Origin: Anadara kagoshimensis
Lineage: Eukaryota > Mollusca > Bivalvia > Arcoida > Arcidae
Length of the DNA stretch: 64,000 nt
NCBI GenBank assembly: GCA_021292105.1
Contig: CM037868.1
Coordinates: 2,347,721 to 2,411,720, forward strand
Direction of reading: 5' to 3'
Part shown: piece after piece, positions 27,301 to 41,200 of the stretch
Layout: every line of letters starts with the position of its first letter
Numbering within the stretch: position 1 is the first letter of the stretch
Position numbers and translations under genes: made by a program
Notes under the pieces: generated by a model
The model's database searches: none
What the model was told of the DNA's origin: nothing
The model's input: only the letters and a program-made list of their open reading frames with translations

Positions 27301-30300
27301 TTATCGAGGGGCATTATAACGAGGTTTTACTGTGGTGATAAGCGAGGTGACAAAGTTATCGAGGGGCATTATAACGAGGTTTTACTGTGGTGATAAGCGA
27401 GGTGGCAAAGTTATCGAGGGGCATTATAACGAGGTTTTACTGTGGTGATAAGCGAGGTGACAAAGTTATCGAGGGGCATTATAACGAGGTTTTACTGTGG
27501 TGATAAGCGAGGTGGCAAAGTTATCGAGGGGCATTATAACGAGGTTTTACTGTATATCATTATAAAACAAAAACAATTAAGAGTTTTTTAACAATTAGTA
27601 GATAAACATACATGTATGTATGAGACAAAAAATATTTTTTTTGATTCTACAAAAACTTTGACAACAGAAACTGAGAAAACAAAACTATGTATTGGTAATA
27701 AATAAAATGTATTGGGTTAAACAAATAATTGTAACACTGTTTTGAAAAATATAGTACACAAAAATACTCTTCTACTGATTACAGGTAAAAAATACAGGTA
27801 AAAATAATACAATGAACATGTATATCAAATACTAAATATTATATAAAATAAATCATAATTTACATTAAAATCAAACTAAAATTGTCTTGACTAACTAAAA
27901 TCAATCTTTGGACAATGTCAAGGAAACGACCTTGACACTAAGATGAAAAAGATAGAGGTTTTCTAAATCAATTGGTATTAAAAGTAAAATTCATACATGT
28001 AGAATCTATTTTCTCAAAATGGCATTCAGAACCAACAAAAACTCCATGACAACACATATAAATGATTACAGTAAAACCTCGATATAATGCCCCTCGATAA
28101 CTTTGCCACCTCGCTTATCGCCACACTATTTTGAAGTCCCAAAATCCATTTTGTTTATGTTTTCCTTTATGAGCCTCCCTCAATTTATCGCCAAACCCCT
28201 TTATAATGCCAAAATATGACTGAACAAAAGGTGGCGATGAATCGAGGTTTTACTGTACATGAAAACAAGATGAAAATGCTATGATTCTGTGCAAACCTTG
28301 TAACCTTGACCTATGACCTTTGATTTAGAGAAACTTCATAAGAGTTAACAAATCAGAAAATGAGTTTATTATCAAAATGAAAATGAAATATTTTTTTCGA
28401 CTTCTTGATCTTGCATTCACACGCCAAGTCCCTGAATTTATGATCAATGAGAGCAACAGTGGAAACCTGTATGGAATTTCTACAACACAAACTGCAGAAA
28501 AATGACTTTTTAGACTCCAAGAGATGTCAGAAAAACACTAGATATACAAATGGCAAGAGAATGATTTCTCATATAAATATGACCTGTGATGCTGTAACTA
28601 GAAAGACCAAAGTTGCAAAAGTTTTTTGTTGGGCAAGGATGGGAAGTTGCAAAAGCTGAATTTTTTTTTTTGTATTGGTGAGTCGAAAACCAAAATGGAC
28701 CAATCAAAGAAACAGAATAAATGAACAATACAAACATCCATTCAAGCATGCGTAAATATTATGATCTAGACTAGGGTGACCTTACCAGTGGTGGGACTTA
28801 AAGAGGAAGAAGAAGACAGGATGTAAGCTCTTCTTGGGAATCCTGGGATAGCTTATCAAGACAAAGATGATAGTGAATGATACAACAGACTTAACATGTT
28901 ACGATTAAAAAAAAATGAAAATGAAATTAATGAAAATAGAAAATGTGATCTTCAAAAATCATATATCCATGAATTTGTCTTCTATATGGATACTTTTTAG
29001 ACCAAGTATTGGTACAAAAAAGTCAGAGTTCTAGAACATAAGCCCTGCATATATATAATAGCTGCTTATTATTTTTTAGAAAAAGTAATTTAAAGAATAC
29101 AAAATAAAGTGTGATCAGAGACATTTATAACAAATATATTCGTCTCTGGTGTGATTAATTTTTAAAAGATTTTTACAAATTTGAACATTACACAGATAGT
29201 TTGTTACTTGTAGGGATATTTAAATCTGTGTGGCGATTATGTTTCACAACTGACAAGATATAATAAACTTATATACATGTATTTAATAGCCTACCTTCTC
29301 CTTCTTTCAACCGTTTTGCGTAAACTTTCAACATTTTCTTTAATTTGCGTATCTGGTCTGTTTGTTTATCAACTATCTCTCTCAAATCCTGTAAAAAGAA
29401 AACATTATAGTAATCCTGGTGTTTTACATCACATCAGCTTCTATTTAGTACTTTGTATGAATACTATCATGAAAGAAGCACCTATGGACAACCAACTCTC
29501 TTTTTAAAGTAAAGTCAAACCTGTCTTAAAGGCCATCTCCACATAAGGACCACCTGCTCTTTTAGGTCAGTAAAATTTTATCCCAACTGCTCTTTATTCA
29601 TGTTATTTGAACATGTATATAAAGGCTACCTGCTCATAAAGACCACTTTCATTGATCCCCTTACGTGGCCTTTATAGACAGGCTTGACTGTATACATATG
29701 TTTTAGTGTTATGTTGATGAAGAAAAATCAATCACCCTTATACATTTCACAGTCATAATATAGGAGTGAAATGGAATATTGGTGTTTTACACCCCAGTCA
29801 AGATTCCTTTACTCATATTGAGGCAGTCAGTTTTGGGATTGGTTGAGGAAACTGGAGTACCCAGAGAAAATCACAGAGATTCTGCAAGCAAACTGACAAA
29901 CTTTGTCACATTAGGATCTGCCGGAGCAGGATTCTAACCTAAATGGGCGTTGAGAAGTGCTGTAGATCCTGGCCACTAAAAATGAAAAGAAACAGTTAAA
30001 CAAAGCCTGAAAAGGCATATACATATTGTGATCACTGATCATTTTAAAGTATTAATCACAATCTTGTGATAAACAAGCAAATTCAGTGAATTAGGATCTC
30101 CACCAACAGGTTCTTTTTTGTGATTAGCAAATTATATTCAAAGGGCCATAACTCCTACAAAAATGAGCAAACCAACTCAAGTTAACTCTGGTTAACCATG
30201 TGCCCATCTCATATCAATGTTGATGCTTTGTCCCAAGTTTCGTAAAATAGTGCTTCATAGTTTTGGAGAATTTGTGCAGACAAGATTTTGGACCGACAGA

Positions 30301-33300
30301 AGGCAGGACAGAGGAAACTAAAATTATAATATCCCCCTCTTTCAAATGACCCATTTTTATCATACCAGATTTTCTGATGTCAGCCGTGTGATCTCATGTT
30401 GCATGGTGGCTTCAATCTTGGCATCTGGAGGGAGGGTAAGATTCTGTAAATAAATAAAAATATCTTCATTAATCACAAGAAAATTTTATTGTTGTAACTT
30501 ATTTTTTCATAAAATTGCAAGAACTTTTTCCCATTTCAAAGCAAGGCATGTAATTATTTATGTTAAAAAACATAGATTTCAAATAAAATTTAAAAATAAA
30601 CAGAAATAACGGTGTGGTCTTAAGAACTTTTTGATTATTACCTTTTATCCATTAGTTTTAGTATTGTACAGATAAACAACAAAGATACCAATCCATGTTC
30701 AAATTACAATCATAAAGCAAAGTAAAACGTGAACTTCCATCACAGAAATGAGGCTTGGTGTTCCAGAAGGGTAACCACTTCCTGTTTAGCTAGCTACACC
30801 CGTAATATGATTTATAATGCAACATTTATTTTAAGACTTTCAATAATTCATTCAAATCCAAAGTGATACAAAATAACATCTTTTGCATGTAGAGAACAAT
30901 AGTGTTAAAGCAAGTTGAGTTTTTAAGACATACAAACATCAGTTGCAAGGAAGCAAAGAGCTTTAACAGCCATTCCTGAAAATCATCAGATGAAGCAAAG
31001 TTTTCTTTATTTGAAGCAAAATATGCAGTTAATAGTACATAAATTTAGAATTATCTAGAAATATGGGAAAGAGAGTTGCAGTTAATTCAATATTTCAAAC
31101 AAGAAATCAAACAGACATTTTAGGGGTCAGGTTTGCAGCAAACTCACAGATGCATAATTAAAACTGTAAGAAATACATTCACAATTAGTTGAACAATTAA
31201 AACAAACATTTAAAACTTAATTAATTTAACATGCTTAAAATTCTTAAAAATAGAATATGTAAATTAATTATGGCTAAATTTAGCTCTCATGTCTTGAGAA
31301 TTTACTTTACACCTGTTTGTGTCGAGATGTATTTGATTGACAGGTCTGTTAAAGAATAAATGTGTGTATGTAATATATCTGTGGTATGTGTGATGAACTC
31401 CAAACATCTTAATTTTAACTGCTATAAATGCCTGCATCTTTACTGAAAATTTCTTAACAAGAGGAGCTTTCATTTGACCTTTGACCTTCTGAAAACAAGC
31501 AAAGGGGCTCAATCTGATCATTAACATTCAAAGAACAAGGGCATCCATTTGACCTTTGACATTCAGAGAACAAACAATGGCTTCAATTTTACCTTTGACC
31601 TTCAGAAAATAAACAAGGGACTCTGTTTGACCCTTGACCTTCAGGAGACAAACAGACTTCAAAGTCAAACCATATATTGGTAAGCTTATTTATAGCTACA
31701 GTCAGAAGTCAAATTGATTTTTTTTTTTGAAAGGTAAAAAATAGTCAAGGCAGGATTCCAAATAAGACATGTAGCTTGTCTTTTTGCCATACCGGTATAA
31801 TATTTTGTAAATTCTGTGATATTTTCATAGAATCCATTAAAAGTTTTGTCATTCTGGCCACCCAAATTTTGATCTTTTGGGTCAAGGTGAAATGGAAGCT
31901 TTGTACTAGCAAATAAAACAGAAATATATCAACATGTATATGAGAGTGAAATAGACAGTAAACAATTTTAAACACGAAACATTGTACAAATAGTTACTAA
32001 GCAACAAGACATAATACATGTTTTGTAGAACATTTTTAAAAACACACATCATTCCCTAACAGAATTTTCATCATCCTATCAATACTGTAAACATATTAAA
32101 TTTAGCGACATATTTATTTTCGCGATTTTTGCAATGATACAGTAGCACTTATTTAAATCAACTGCCAAGTTAAATATGATCATAGCGCAAAAGCTGATCC
32201 ACGAGATTACAGCCAAATGAATGAAGTCCATATGAATTTATCCAATTTATAATTTGTGCTAAAATTTGTACGTGCTTACAGTAAGTCATGAAATACTGAA
32301 ATGGGGAAATTCCAATTTCGTTTTTTGATAATTTCTGTAACTCAAAAAAGTGCAAATTTAGTTCATACATGTGAAATCTATTCCACACATTTAAGTGGTA
32401 ACTGAAAATTTAAAACAAAAAATCCCAAAAAAAGAAGTTTTGTATAATTTTATCATTATGCCTTCTGTCTGGCAATCTCTTAATTTTTGTTTCCTTTGCA
32501 ATAATTCCATGATTCAAATAAAAAAATTTCAAGGACTCAAACAAAAAAATATAATTGTAAAATTGTGCAAATTTATTTCATATATGTGAATTCTATCACA
32601 CAGTGAAACTAAAAACTAAACAATTTTAAAACAACTACACACAAAATTAAGAGGATAATACTTTTGTAGTTTAAGGTAATTGAGTTATCATGTGTTTTAT
32701 TGAAATAGGAACAAGATATGTTTAAAACATTACACCACAAGACATGGAAAAGTGTCTTTATGCACAAAAGGACAAATGAGCGCAAGTTCAAATTTAATAA
32801 CCCTCTCTCTCTCTTTGACAATTTGGTGATAAAAAGATTGTTGAATAACTGAAAATTTACTGAAATGTTGTTTAATCAGGTACCTGAATGGATATTTTTA
32901 AATTTGCACCAAAATCTTTAAACCAATGCTTGGGACCATTTGGCCAGTGAAAATTGTGGCTTGATATAAAAAACAAAAAGTATGTTATAAAATAAAGAAA
33001 ATTTAAAATAAATAAAAGAAATGTTATAAACTGAAAAAAATGAAAATACCACTTCCAATGCAATTACTTTAGGTTAAATTTAACCTTTGAACTTTTGAAC
33101 TTTTTTAATAAAAGGTTAATTATAAATGTAACATATTATTATCCATGTACCAACATTTAGTAATAATAAACTTCCTTACTGGTCTGATTCGAAATCAATT
33201 CTGTTGTAGCTTACTCAGAATTCAAAATAAGTTTACACATGGGTTATCTCCCTTAATTGGATGTTTCAATCATGGATTACAGCTTGAACAATATTATAAA

Positions 33301-36300
33301 TTCTGATTTTGGTGGATTTATAAATGGCGTAAAACAAAACATACTGCCTTCTAGGCTAAACATATAATTACAATGGAAATATTTGCTGTGTATTAGTGTT
33401 TGCTATTTTCTCGGTCGAAGATCTAAATTATGAAAGAAAAGGAAACTGTCAAACCCTTAATGGCATTGGTTTTGGGACTTTTGGAACACTGTATCACAGT
33501 AAACTTATTTTGAATTTCTGAGTTTACAAAAATAACATATAACATAGAATGAAAAAAGACAGAAAGGAAAAAAGAAAAAGTTGTTTCAGTGAAGATGCTA
33601 TATATATATATATTTATATGATATATATAGTAGTAGAAACATCTAAAACAATGCAAGTATTAGTATAATAAACAAAAAGTCTAATGACATCTGAATATAT
33701 ACAGGCTTGTAACATAGATACGTACTCGTGTAATACTGTTGTACTGAAGAAAAAATACATACAAGTGTCACATAATAATACTGGTGTGTGTCTGTATGTG
33801 TGTGCACCTGCATGCATTTGTGTTTATAACCAAGATAAGTTTCCGTTTTTAACAAGGTTCAAGAGTACCCATAGATCATTCAGTTCATCACTGTATAACA
33901 TGATACACAATAATGTTTTTGAAAAGAAACTATCCCATTTTTTGTTTTAGCCAGGTTATAATTTAATCATCTAGTCATTGCAAAATTTTACAATTTGCAT
34001 GATAAATGCTAATCTTCCCCCCCCCCTTTTTTTATAAATCATCATATGTATATAAAAATTATGTTCTTTTCAATAAAACAAGATATATAATATTATACTG
34101 CATATTGCCTAGTGGATAAATAATACACACATATATATCCCAGGCAGTGTCTGTCTCTTCCTCCCATTAGGCATGCCCCCTCCCCCCTCCATGTCTATCA
34201 TGCTCAATATTTATGTTTTTCAGTAAGTGATAAATGTGGATTAAAGTGCATTTTCTGAGTAAAATAAATTCTGAATAAATTTATACAAAATGAAAAACGA
34301 ATACAGCAAAGAGTGTCAACATTAAACAAACACATAGACAAGACATATACAGAAACGAAACAGACAAAAAACAAAACAAATAGATTTAATAACAAGTAGA
34401 CAGACAGATGGACAGACAGACAGACAACAGGTGGAAAGAAAGACATAACATGATGTGACTTAACATGATGGACGAATACAGAATTCAGGATAGACAAACA
34501 TTATATAGAGACAAAAAAGACAAAAAACAAAAACAAACAGATATGATAAGAAATAGACAGATAGACAGATAGACAGATAGACAAACGGACAGACAACAGG
34601 TAGTAAGAAAGACATAACACGATGTGACTTAACATGATGGACGAATACAAAATTCAGGATAGACAAACATTATACAGAGACAAAAAAGAACATTTATAAG
34701 ATTTGAAACAAAAGGGGATAATTCATGGTTCCTAAAATTTGTTGTAAAAGTTTCTGGTCCCATTTGCACAAAACATTTACAACTGAGTGTAATTCAATTC
34801 CATCTAAAATACTAGAGAATATTCTAATCAGCGTTTTGCTCAAATCCGGCTTTCAAAAAATGCTTAATTTAATCTCGCACTAATTTTGGACATATATACA
34901 GTACATATACAGATACACTACCTCTCCAATAACCTTCTGTTGTTTTTTGTTCTCTGATTTGAGTTCCTTGATTTCTTTCTTATATTCATCATGTTTCTTT
35001 TTAGCTTCTTTCTCTGTCTTTTGTAGTTGGTTTTCCAATAATCTAAAATAAATAACAAATACAGGTAAAAAAAAGTTTGTAAGTCTGCTGTCGCTAGTAA
35101 ACAAAAAGTCCTCTTTCTTCCTGGACACCTAGTCTCAATGGTAACTATGCTCATAAGCACTAATTTTTTTTTTTTTTTTGCAAACTATTTTTTTTGTAAT
35201 AACATACAAATAAACAAGCAATGTAAGTGTGTCAATTTTAGCACAGAAATCTCTGAACAAAATTATCTGTCATTGTACTCTTATGGTGATTGCTAAAAAA
35301 CAAGAATGCAGTATTGTGTGCTAATATCAATCATGTATATGTTTTAAAATGCTTTTATTGTATTTTGGGAAATTTTCACCTCAATTGATATTTATGATAA
35401 TTGACATTTCAAGATATAAACATAATTTTATTTTCATATCAGATAATAATCATCATCATCTGAAACGATTGGTCAACAGGCCACATGTAGAAGTTAAACT
35501 CAGACAAACTCATGTCATAGGAATTAGAATGCCTTACTTATAGACTTTGGGCAGATATTGACCAAGATTTACCAAATGAACAATTCTATGTAGTTTTACA
35601 ATTACCGGTAAACAATTGAACAGTTTTTGGAACTTGATAAATATGCACGAGAGTCACAATTGACAGAATCTATGCCAAATATCAAACAACAGCCAATACA
35701 AAAATAATTTCATTAATTTTTTTTGTTTCAAAGGACAAATGACAAAAAATTTAAAACCTCATCCAAAATGTATCAAATTTCCACAAAAGTGCAATCATTT
35801 AATAGTTATATTTTGTTTCAAATGAACACACAACCAAAAATTGAAATGTTTATCCAATACAAATCAAATTTCCACAAAAAATATAATCATTTATTAATTA
35901 TACTTTGTATAGCTATATTCACTATTGCACAGTCGATACTGCTTGAAAAATGAACGCTATTTTACCAGTACATATACAACTACATCTAATACACATATAA
36001 TCACTCATTAATTATATCGTATATTGCTGTATTCAGTTCAGATCAGTTTACTGAAAAGAGAAATATTTCATCCATTGTGTCAGCTAACAAAACACTGAAA
36101 AAATATATTAATATGAAATTGAACTAAATGAATTTTAAAGAGATTTTACTTGATTGTATGGTGATTATAACGTAACATGAGCAATCAGGTTGTGTACATA
36201 GACAGTTCTAAATCTGCATGTCATTCTTTGTTGATTGAATATAAATATTTTTTAAAAATTTTTCATTAAAATTGTATCAGTATTATCTACCTGTAAATAG

Positions 36301-38202
36301 TATGACTGTTACACAAAGATGCACGTAACTGATAATAGAAGACTTAGTGAATATATAGTGAAAATACTTATCAAAGCTTTCAAAAAGTTATATGGCCATC
36401 ATCATATTCATAATATTGTTGATAAGTATCATGTCTCTGTATTCAAAATTACCCTGGATATATTTGATGTTCCATAATCAGTAATGCACAAAATGAAAAT
36501 TTTTTGAGTACAGTTGTAGTTGTCTGGGTAGCTCAGTGGTAGAGAACTTGCCTATAGTGTGGGAGGTCCCAGGTTTGATCCCCAGTCTGAGCCTGCTTTC
36601 CTCTTTCCTGTTACATTTGGGGGCTCGTCCGGAATGGGAAGAGGCAGACCAACGTCCAAGCATGGAACCTGGTTGTTTGATTCAAGGGAGATTAATCGAA
36701 TAAAAGGAAGGGAGTAAAGTAGTGGTAGAACACCTGTCTACAGTGGGAGGTCCAGGGTTCCTATCCCTTTATAACACCAAAATTTGACTTAACCATTTTT
36801 GGCAATTTTTTTGTATTGATTTGCAAGGATGCTAGATAATTCATTTTTAAAACAATGTTTAAGTCTACAAAAGACTTTTTATCTTGTAGGCTTATGTAGC
36901 AGTTGGAGAAAAATGCAGGGTAGAACCAGAGTTTGAACCAAAGACCTTCCACATTATAGATCTACCAACTGAGCTACCGACACTACATTACTCCCCGTTT
37001 TCCACACTATGGTGCTGGTAACAGTCAGGTCAAACTAAGTCTCAATAACCTCTCCACCCCTTCCATCCCCAACCCCCAAAAGTTGTCCAATAATGACATA
37101 ATTTCAAGGTTGAAAATAAATTGTGAGATAAGAACATTTTTATATATAATTAATGAATGGTGAATACTACACAAAAAGTTGACAACAAGACCAAAGTTTG
37201 GAAAAACAATCTTTAAAATAGAATTTAAAAGATGAAAAAGAATGATTAAGCATGTAATGTAATCTCTTTTCTCTTCTTTTTGTTTATTTTATATATATAT
37301 ATATATATATACTGGTGCATATATTTAAATTTCCATTTAAAACTTATAAAACTTTTAAATAGTTTTCACACTTTAAAATACATGTATTTATTCTTTAGTA
37401 TTATTTTTACTTTGTCATGCTATAATAAAGTATGTGTATTTGGTTTATGTCCCCTCTCTCTTTTTCTCTCCTGATTTTTCTCTTTCATGAGTAATATCTT
37501 TCTCTCTCTTGTGATTTCTCTCAAGTGTGATTTCTCACTCTGTCTCTCTCTTTCCCGATTTCTCTCTTTCATGAGTAATATCTCTATCTCTCTCCTGATT
37601 TTTCTTTCATGTGTAATATCTCTCTCTCTCTCATGTGTGATTTCTCACTTCTAAAACATCTAGCTTGATTATAAGATATTTCTACTCTGTCATGCTATGG
37701 TTCAGATCATCAGATAATAATCACTTATTTTTTGACAATAAAAAAGTTTCCATTCAACTGAGGTAAACCTAATGTACCGTTGCTCAGCCTATTTTTTCTC
37801 TACTTTGTTATTTTTTTTTCTCTCTCTCTCATGTGAAATCTCTCTCTCTCTCTCAAACACATGTGCAATCTCTCTCTCTTTCTCATATGCAATCTCTCTT
37901 ACACATACTCAATGTGCAATCTCTCTCTCCCTCTCTCTCATGTGTGTAATCTCTCTCTCATGTGCAATCTCTCTTTCTCTCTCATGTGTGTAATCTCTCT
38001 CATGTGCAATCTCTCTCTCATGTGTGTAATCTCTCATGTGCAATCTCTCTCTCTCTCACACATGTGCAATCTCTCTTTCTCTCTCATGTGTGTAATCTCT
38101 CGTGCAATCTCTCTCTCTCTCATGTGTGTAATCTCTCATGTGCAATCTCTCTCTCTCTCTTACATGTGCAATCTCTCTCTCTCCTGACTCTCATGTGTGT
38201 AA

Positions 38203-38248
<46 letters not shown>

Positions 38249-41200
38249 ACATACACATTTGATTTCTCACTTTTAAAACATCTATAGCTACTCTGTCATG
38301 TTACCGTCCAGATCATGTGATAACAATCAATTATTTTGACAATAAAAAAGTCTCCATGAATCCGAGCTAAACCTAATGTACCTTTACTGAACACATTTAA
38401 CAATTTGTTTTAGAGAAAAGTAATTGCTAGTTGTTTACTAAAAAGATTGATTTTTTTATATTTATTAATACATCACCCCATTTTTTTTCATTTTTTTTTT
38501 TTTTCATTTTTTTTCTTTGTTTTCTTTTACCTGACTTTGTTCTCAACAACATTGACAAATCACCTATACTATACACTGTCATCCATTATTTAAGTTGCTT
38601 TACATGGATAACATTATATAAAACTAAACAAAATTAAATTGATTAAGCTGAATGCATTTTCACTCAAAATAGTTTTTGATACCATGAGAAATTTATATAT
38701 TAATTCCCCCAATTTTATATTTTACCCCAAAATTTCAAGAAAATTATTTTTCAAGAAAAAAACCAGTGTTGTTGTATGTCATAATCATTCACTAAGCTAA
38801 TTTACACACAAGGTGCTTACCCTTCCACAGCACCCAGTCTCATTTCCCTGGTTGAAGTTCATGTGTTTCACCTAATTTGACAGTTTCAAAGTTTTTACTT
38901 TGCTTTGGGATTGTGCTTTGAATATGGATTGGTATGTTTGTTTTTGATTTATAGAATCAATCCCTTACTTGTGGTGCCAGATAGGGAAATCTCAATCTGA
39001 GATCTAATATATATTGGTCCAGAATGAGGCTTATCCAGGAATTAATTAAGTGTATTAAACACAGGTAAAACTTTTAAAATATTTTAACATTTTTTGGCAA
39101 CCTTGTTAATCATTTTGGTTTCTTTATCATTCTATAACCATGGCAACAGCCAATCTTACCCTTCACAAATCTCGCACATTAACACATAAGGTGGCTCTTC
39201 AGGACACATCGTACATTTATCCTCAGTTTGAATACGCTCGATTCGTAAATGTCTCAGACAATCGTCACACGTACACATGTAGTTACTTTCCCATCCTATT
39301 GACGACGTATCTTGTACATACAGATTTTGATTCTCAAAACTATTGGTCACATACAAATCACAATCATGGAATTCGCTATCCGAGACTTCAAAATTATCGG
39401 TCACCATGTCATGATCGACAAATCCAGATTCTAACGTTGATAAAGGCACTTCACAATTTTCCTGACCTTCTGTCAAAATGCACTCACTTTGATTATAATG
39501 ATCGTAAAAACCAGATTCCTGAGTAATAGTTGATAATCGAACACTATTTCTTTCAAAATGTTGGAATTCGCCATTATAAGAATTTCTTCTCTCACCAAGT
39601 CCGGACTCCTTATCATTGAAAACTTCTGAAGATTCAGATTGGGATACAAAATAATGACCAATACTTTTATCTTCAATCCCATCATCCTTTGATGAGGATT
39701 CTGGGATATCGGTTTCATGATTTTGAAAATATCCATCTGGATTTTCATTCAACAAAGTCTCAGAGTGAAATACAGATGCCTGTATATGATTTGTATTATA
39801 ACAATTTCCTTTTATAATATCATTGTTTTCAGCACCAAAATCATTTGATCTGTTACCATGGTTACATAAACAATCCTGTTCACTACAACCATCAATCACC
39901 GTGGCGTCATGTGAATGTTCACTAATTTGCTCAGCAGTAAAATTGTCTTCATTTAACTTTTCCTCGTTTAGAAGAGTATTCTTGTATGGAGAGAAGTTAA
40001 CAATATCTGGTATATTACCATTTTTCCTACTACCCTGTAAAACGAGATCCAAGTTTGAGACAGCTAAATTCAAATATTCTTGTTGATGACAAGGTAACTG
40101 AGTTTCAAACTTTTCATTTTTATCACCAACAGTAGTTCTTTCCGACAACATATTGTTGTCACCATTATACACTAATGTCTTCATTACAGGCTTCTCGTCA
40201 ATCTTCTCAGACTCGACTATCCCTCTTGTTTGAGAAGCACCCATAGTTTCAATCAATGTCTGACGCATACCCTCGGATCTTAACGATTTAAAAATTCCTA
40301 CCTGCATTAAATAAACGACTAGTGTCTTCCAAAAACACTCCTACTACAAAAACATTGCAGAAGTTTATATTTTGTCATAAGAACTTTTATTAACGATTAC
40401 ATAATGATCACCCTTATAAAATAGCGATTTTTTTCTTTCAGGTAACTGTGCAATAATCAAAATACCACTACTCGTTTTACACAAGGTTTTATTAATCTGC
40501 AGTAGGTTGTTTATATTCTGTCATAAGGACTTTTATCACGATTACATAATGATCACCCTTAATACAGCTATTTTTTCTTTCAGGTAACTGTGCAATAACG
40601 AAAATATTCCTTATACACAAGGTTTATCAACCCTAAACACAACACCTCCACTTTTAAAATAATAAATTCCTATATCTGATTTTTTCTTACAGGCTACTGT
40701 AAAATAATGACAATATTCCTTATAAACCCTGTCCATTAATACAAAACTCGACACCTCCACTTTCGAAATAAAAACTTCCCATAACACTTCCTGTACAGAT
40801 CACACTTTGATAATCTTTTTATCGTTTTTCTTTTGAAGGACAGATATAAAATTTAAATTCTGTTGTAAATCACATTATAAACACATGTAACATTCCATCG
40901 AGAAATAAAAAAAACTTTAAATCCTTGTTAAGTGAATTTGTATAAAGTCGGTGACAGATCCTCACACGCAAGAAGACAGCATGGTCCTGATATATTGTTA
41001 TGTTCCGGTAGTACACATTTTTAAAATCACTGGTAAAATTAACATTCTTTTCAATATCTTAACACTGGTATCTTAAAACATTTGTATGACCAAGCAAACA
41101 TGAAAGTGTGAACTTAAAATTAATCCAGTTTTTACCACTGATAATGAGGCTGTTTTGTGAATCTGTATACTGACTCCATCATTATTACTACCGTTACTAA

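Larger units (their letters stand above)
26363..29294. other. MYO5 intron carrying two pogo-like MITEs
   Basis: A 2.9-kb intron. Apart from the MITEs at 27144-27553 and 28067-28257, I see only AT-rich sequence. Short open frames here have no recognisable homology. Confidence 0.75.
30444..34921. other. MYO5 intron, mostly AT-rich with two minisatellites
   Basis: A 4.5-kb intron. It contains the arrays at 31455-31670 and 34290-34690 and a (TA)n tract near 33600. No homology-supported frame is visible. Confidence 0.75.
35043..39159. other. Intron between the alternative exon and the LLENQLQ exon
   Basis: The 3' 4.1 kb of the 24.7-kb MYO5 intron, and the whole intron for the alternative transcript. 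It holds tRNA-like SINE pieces (36.5-37.0 kb), the CT-rich block (37.4-38.3 kb) and one 118-bp-family relic (38795-38945). Otherwise AT-rich. Confidence 0.75.

Noticed and set aside
37772-38276. Overlapping Ser/Leu/Cys-rich frames
   Set aside because: Translation of CT/CA-rich low-complexity DNA.
40278-40307. Reading 39160-40307 as a MYO5 cassette exon starting at the acceptor ATGCAG just before GTAGG
   Set aside because: Joined to exon 59737-59926 (phase 2), it would read AGG TAG and stop at once. A start at 40278 (TTAAG) would be in frame but has a poor pyrimidine tract, so the alternative-first-exon model is preferred.
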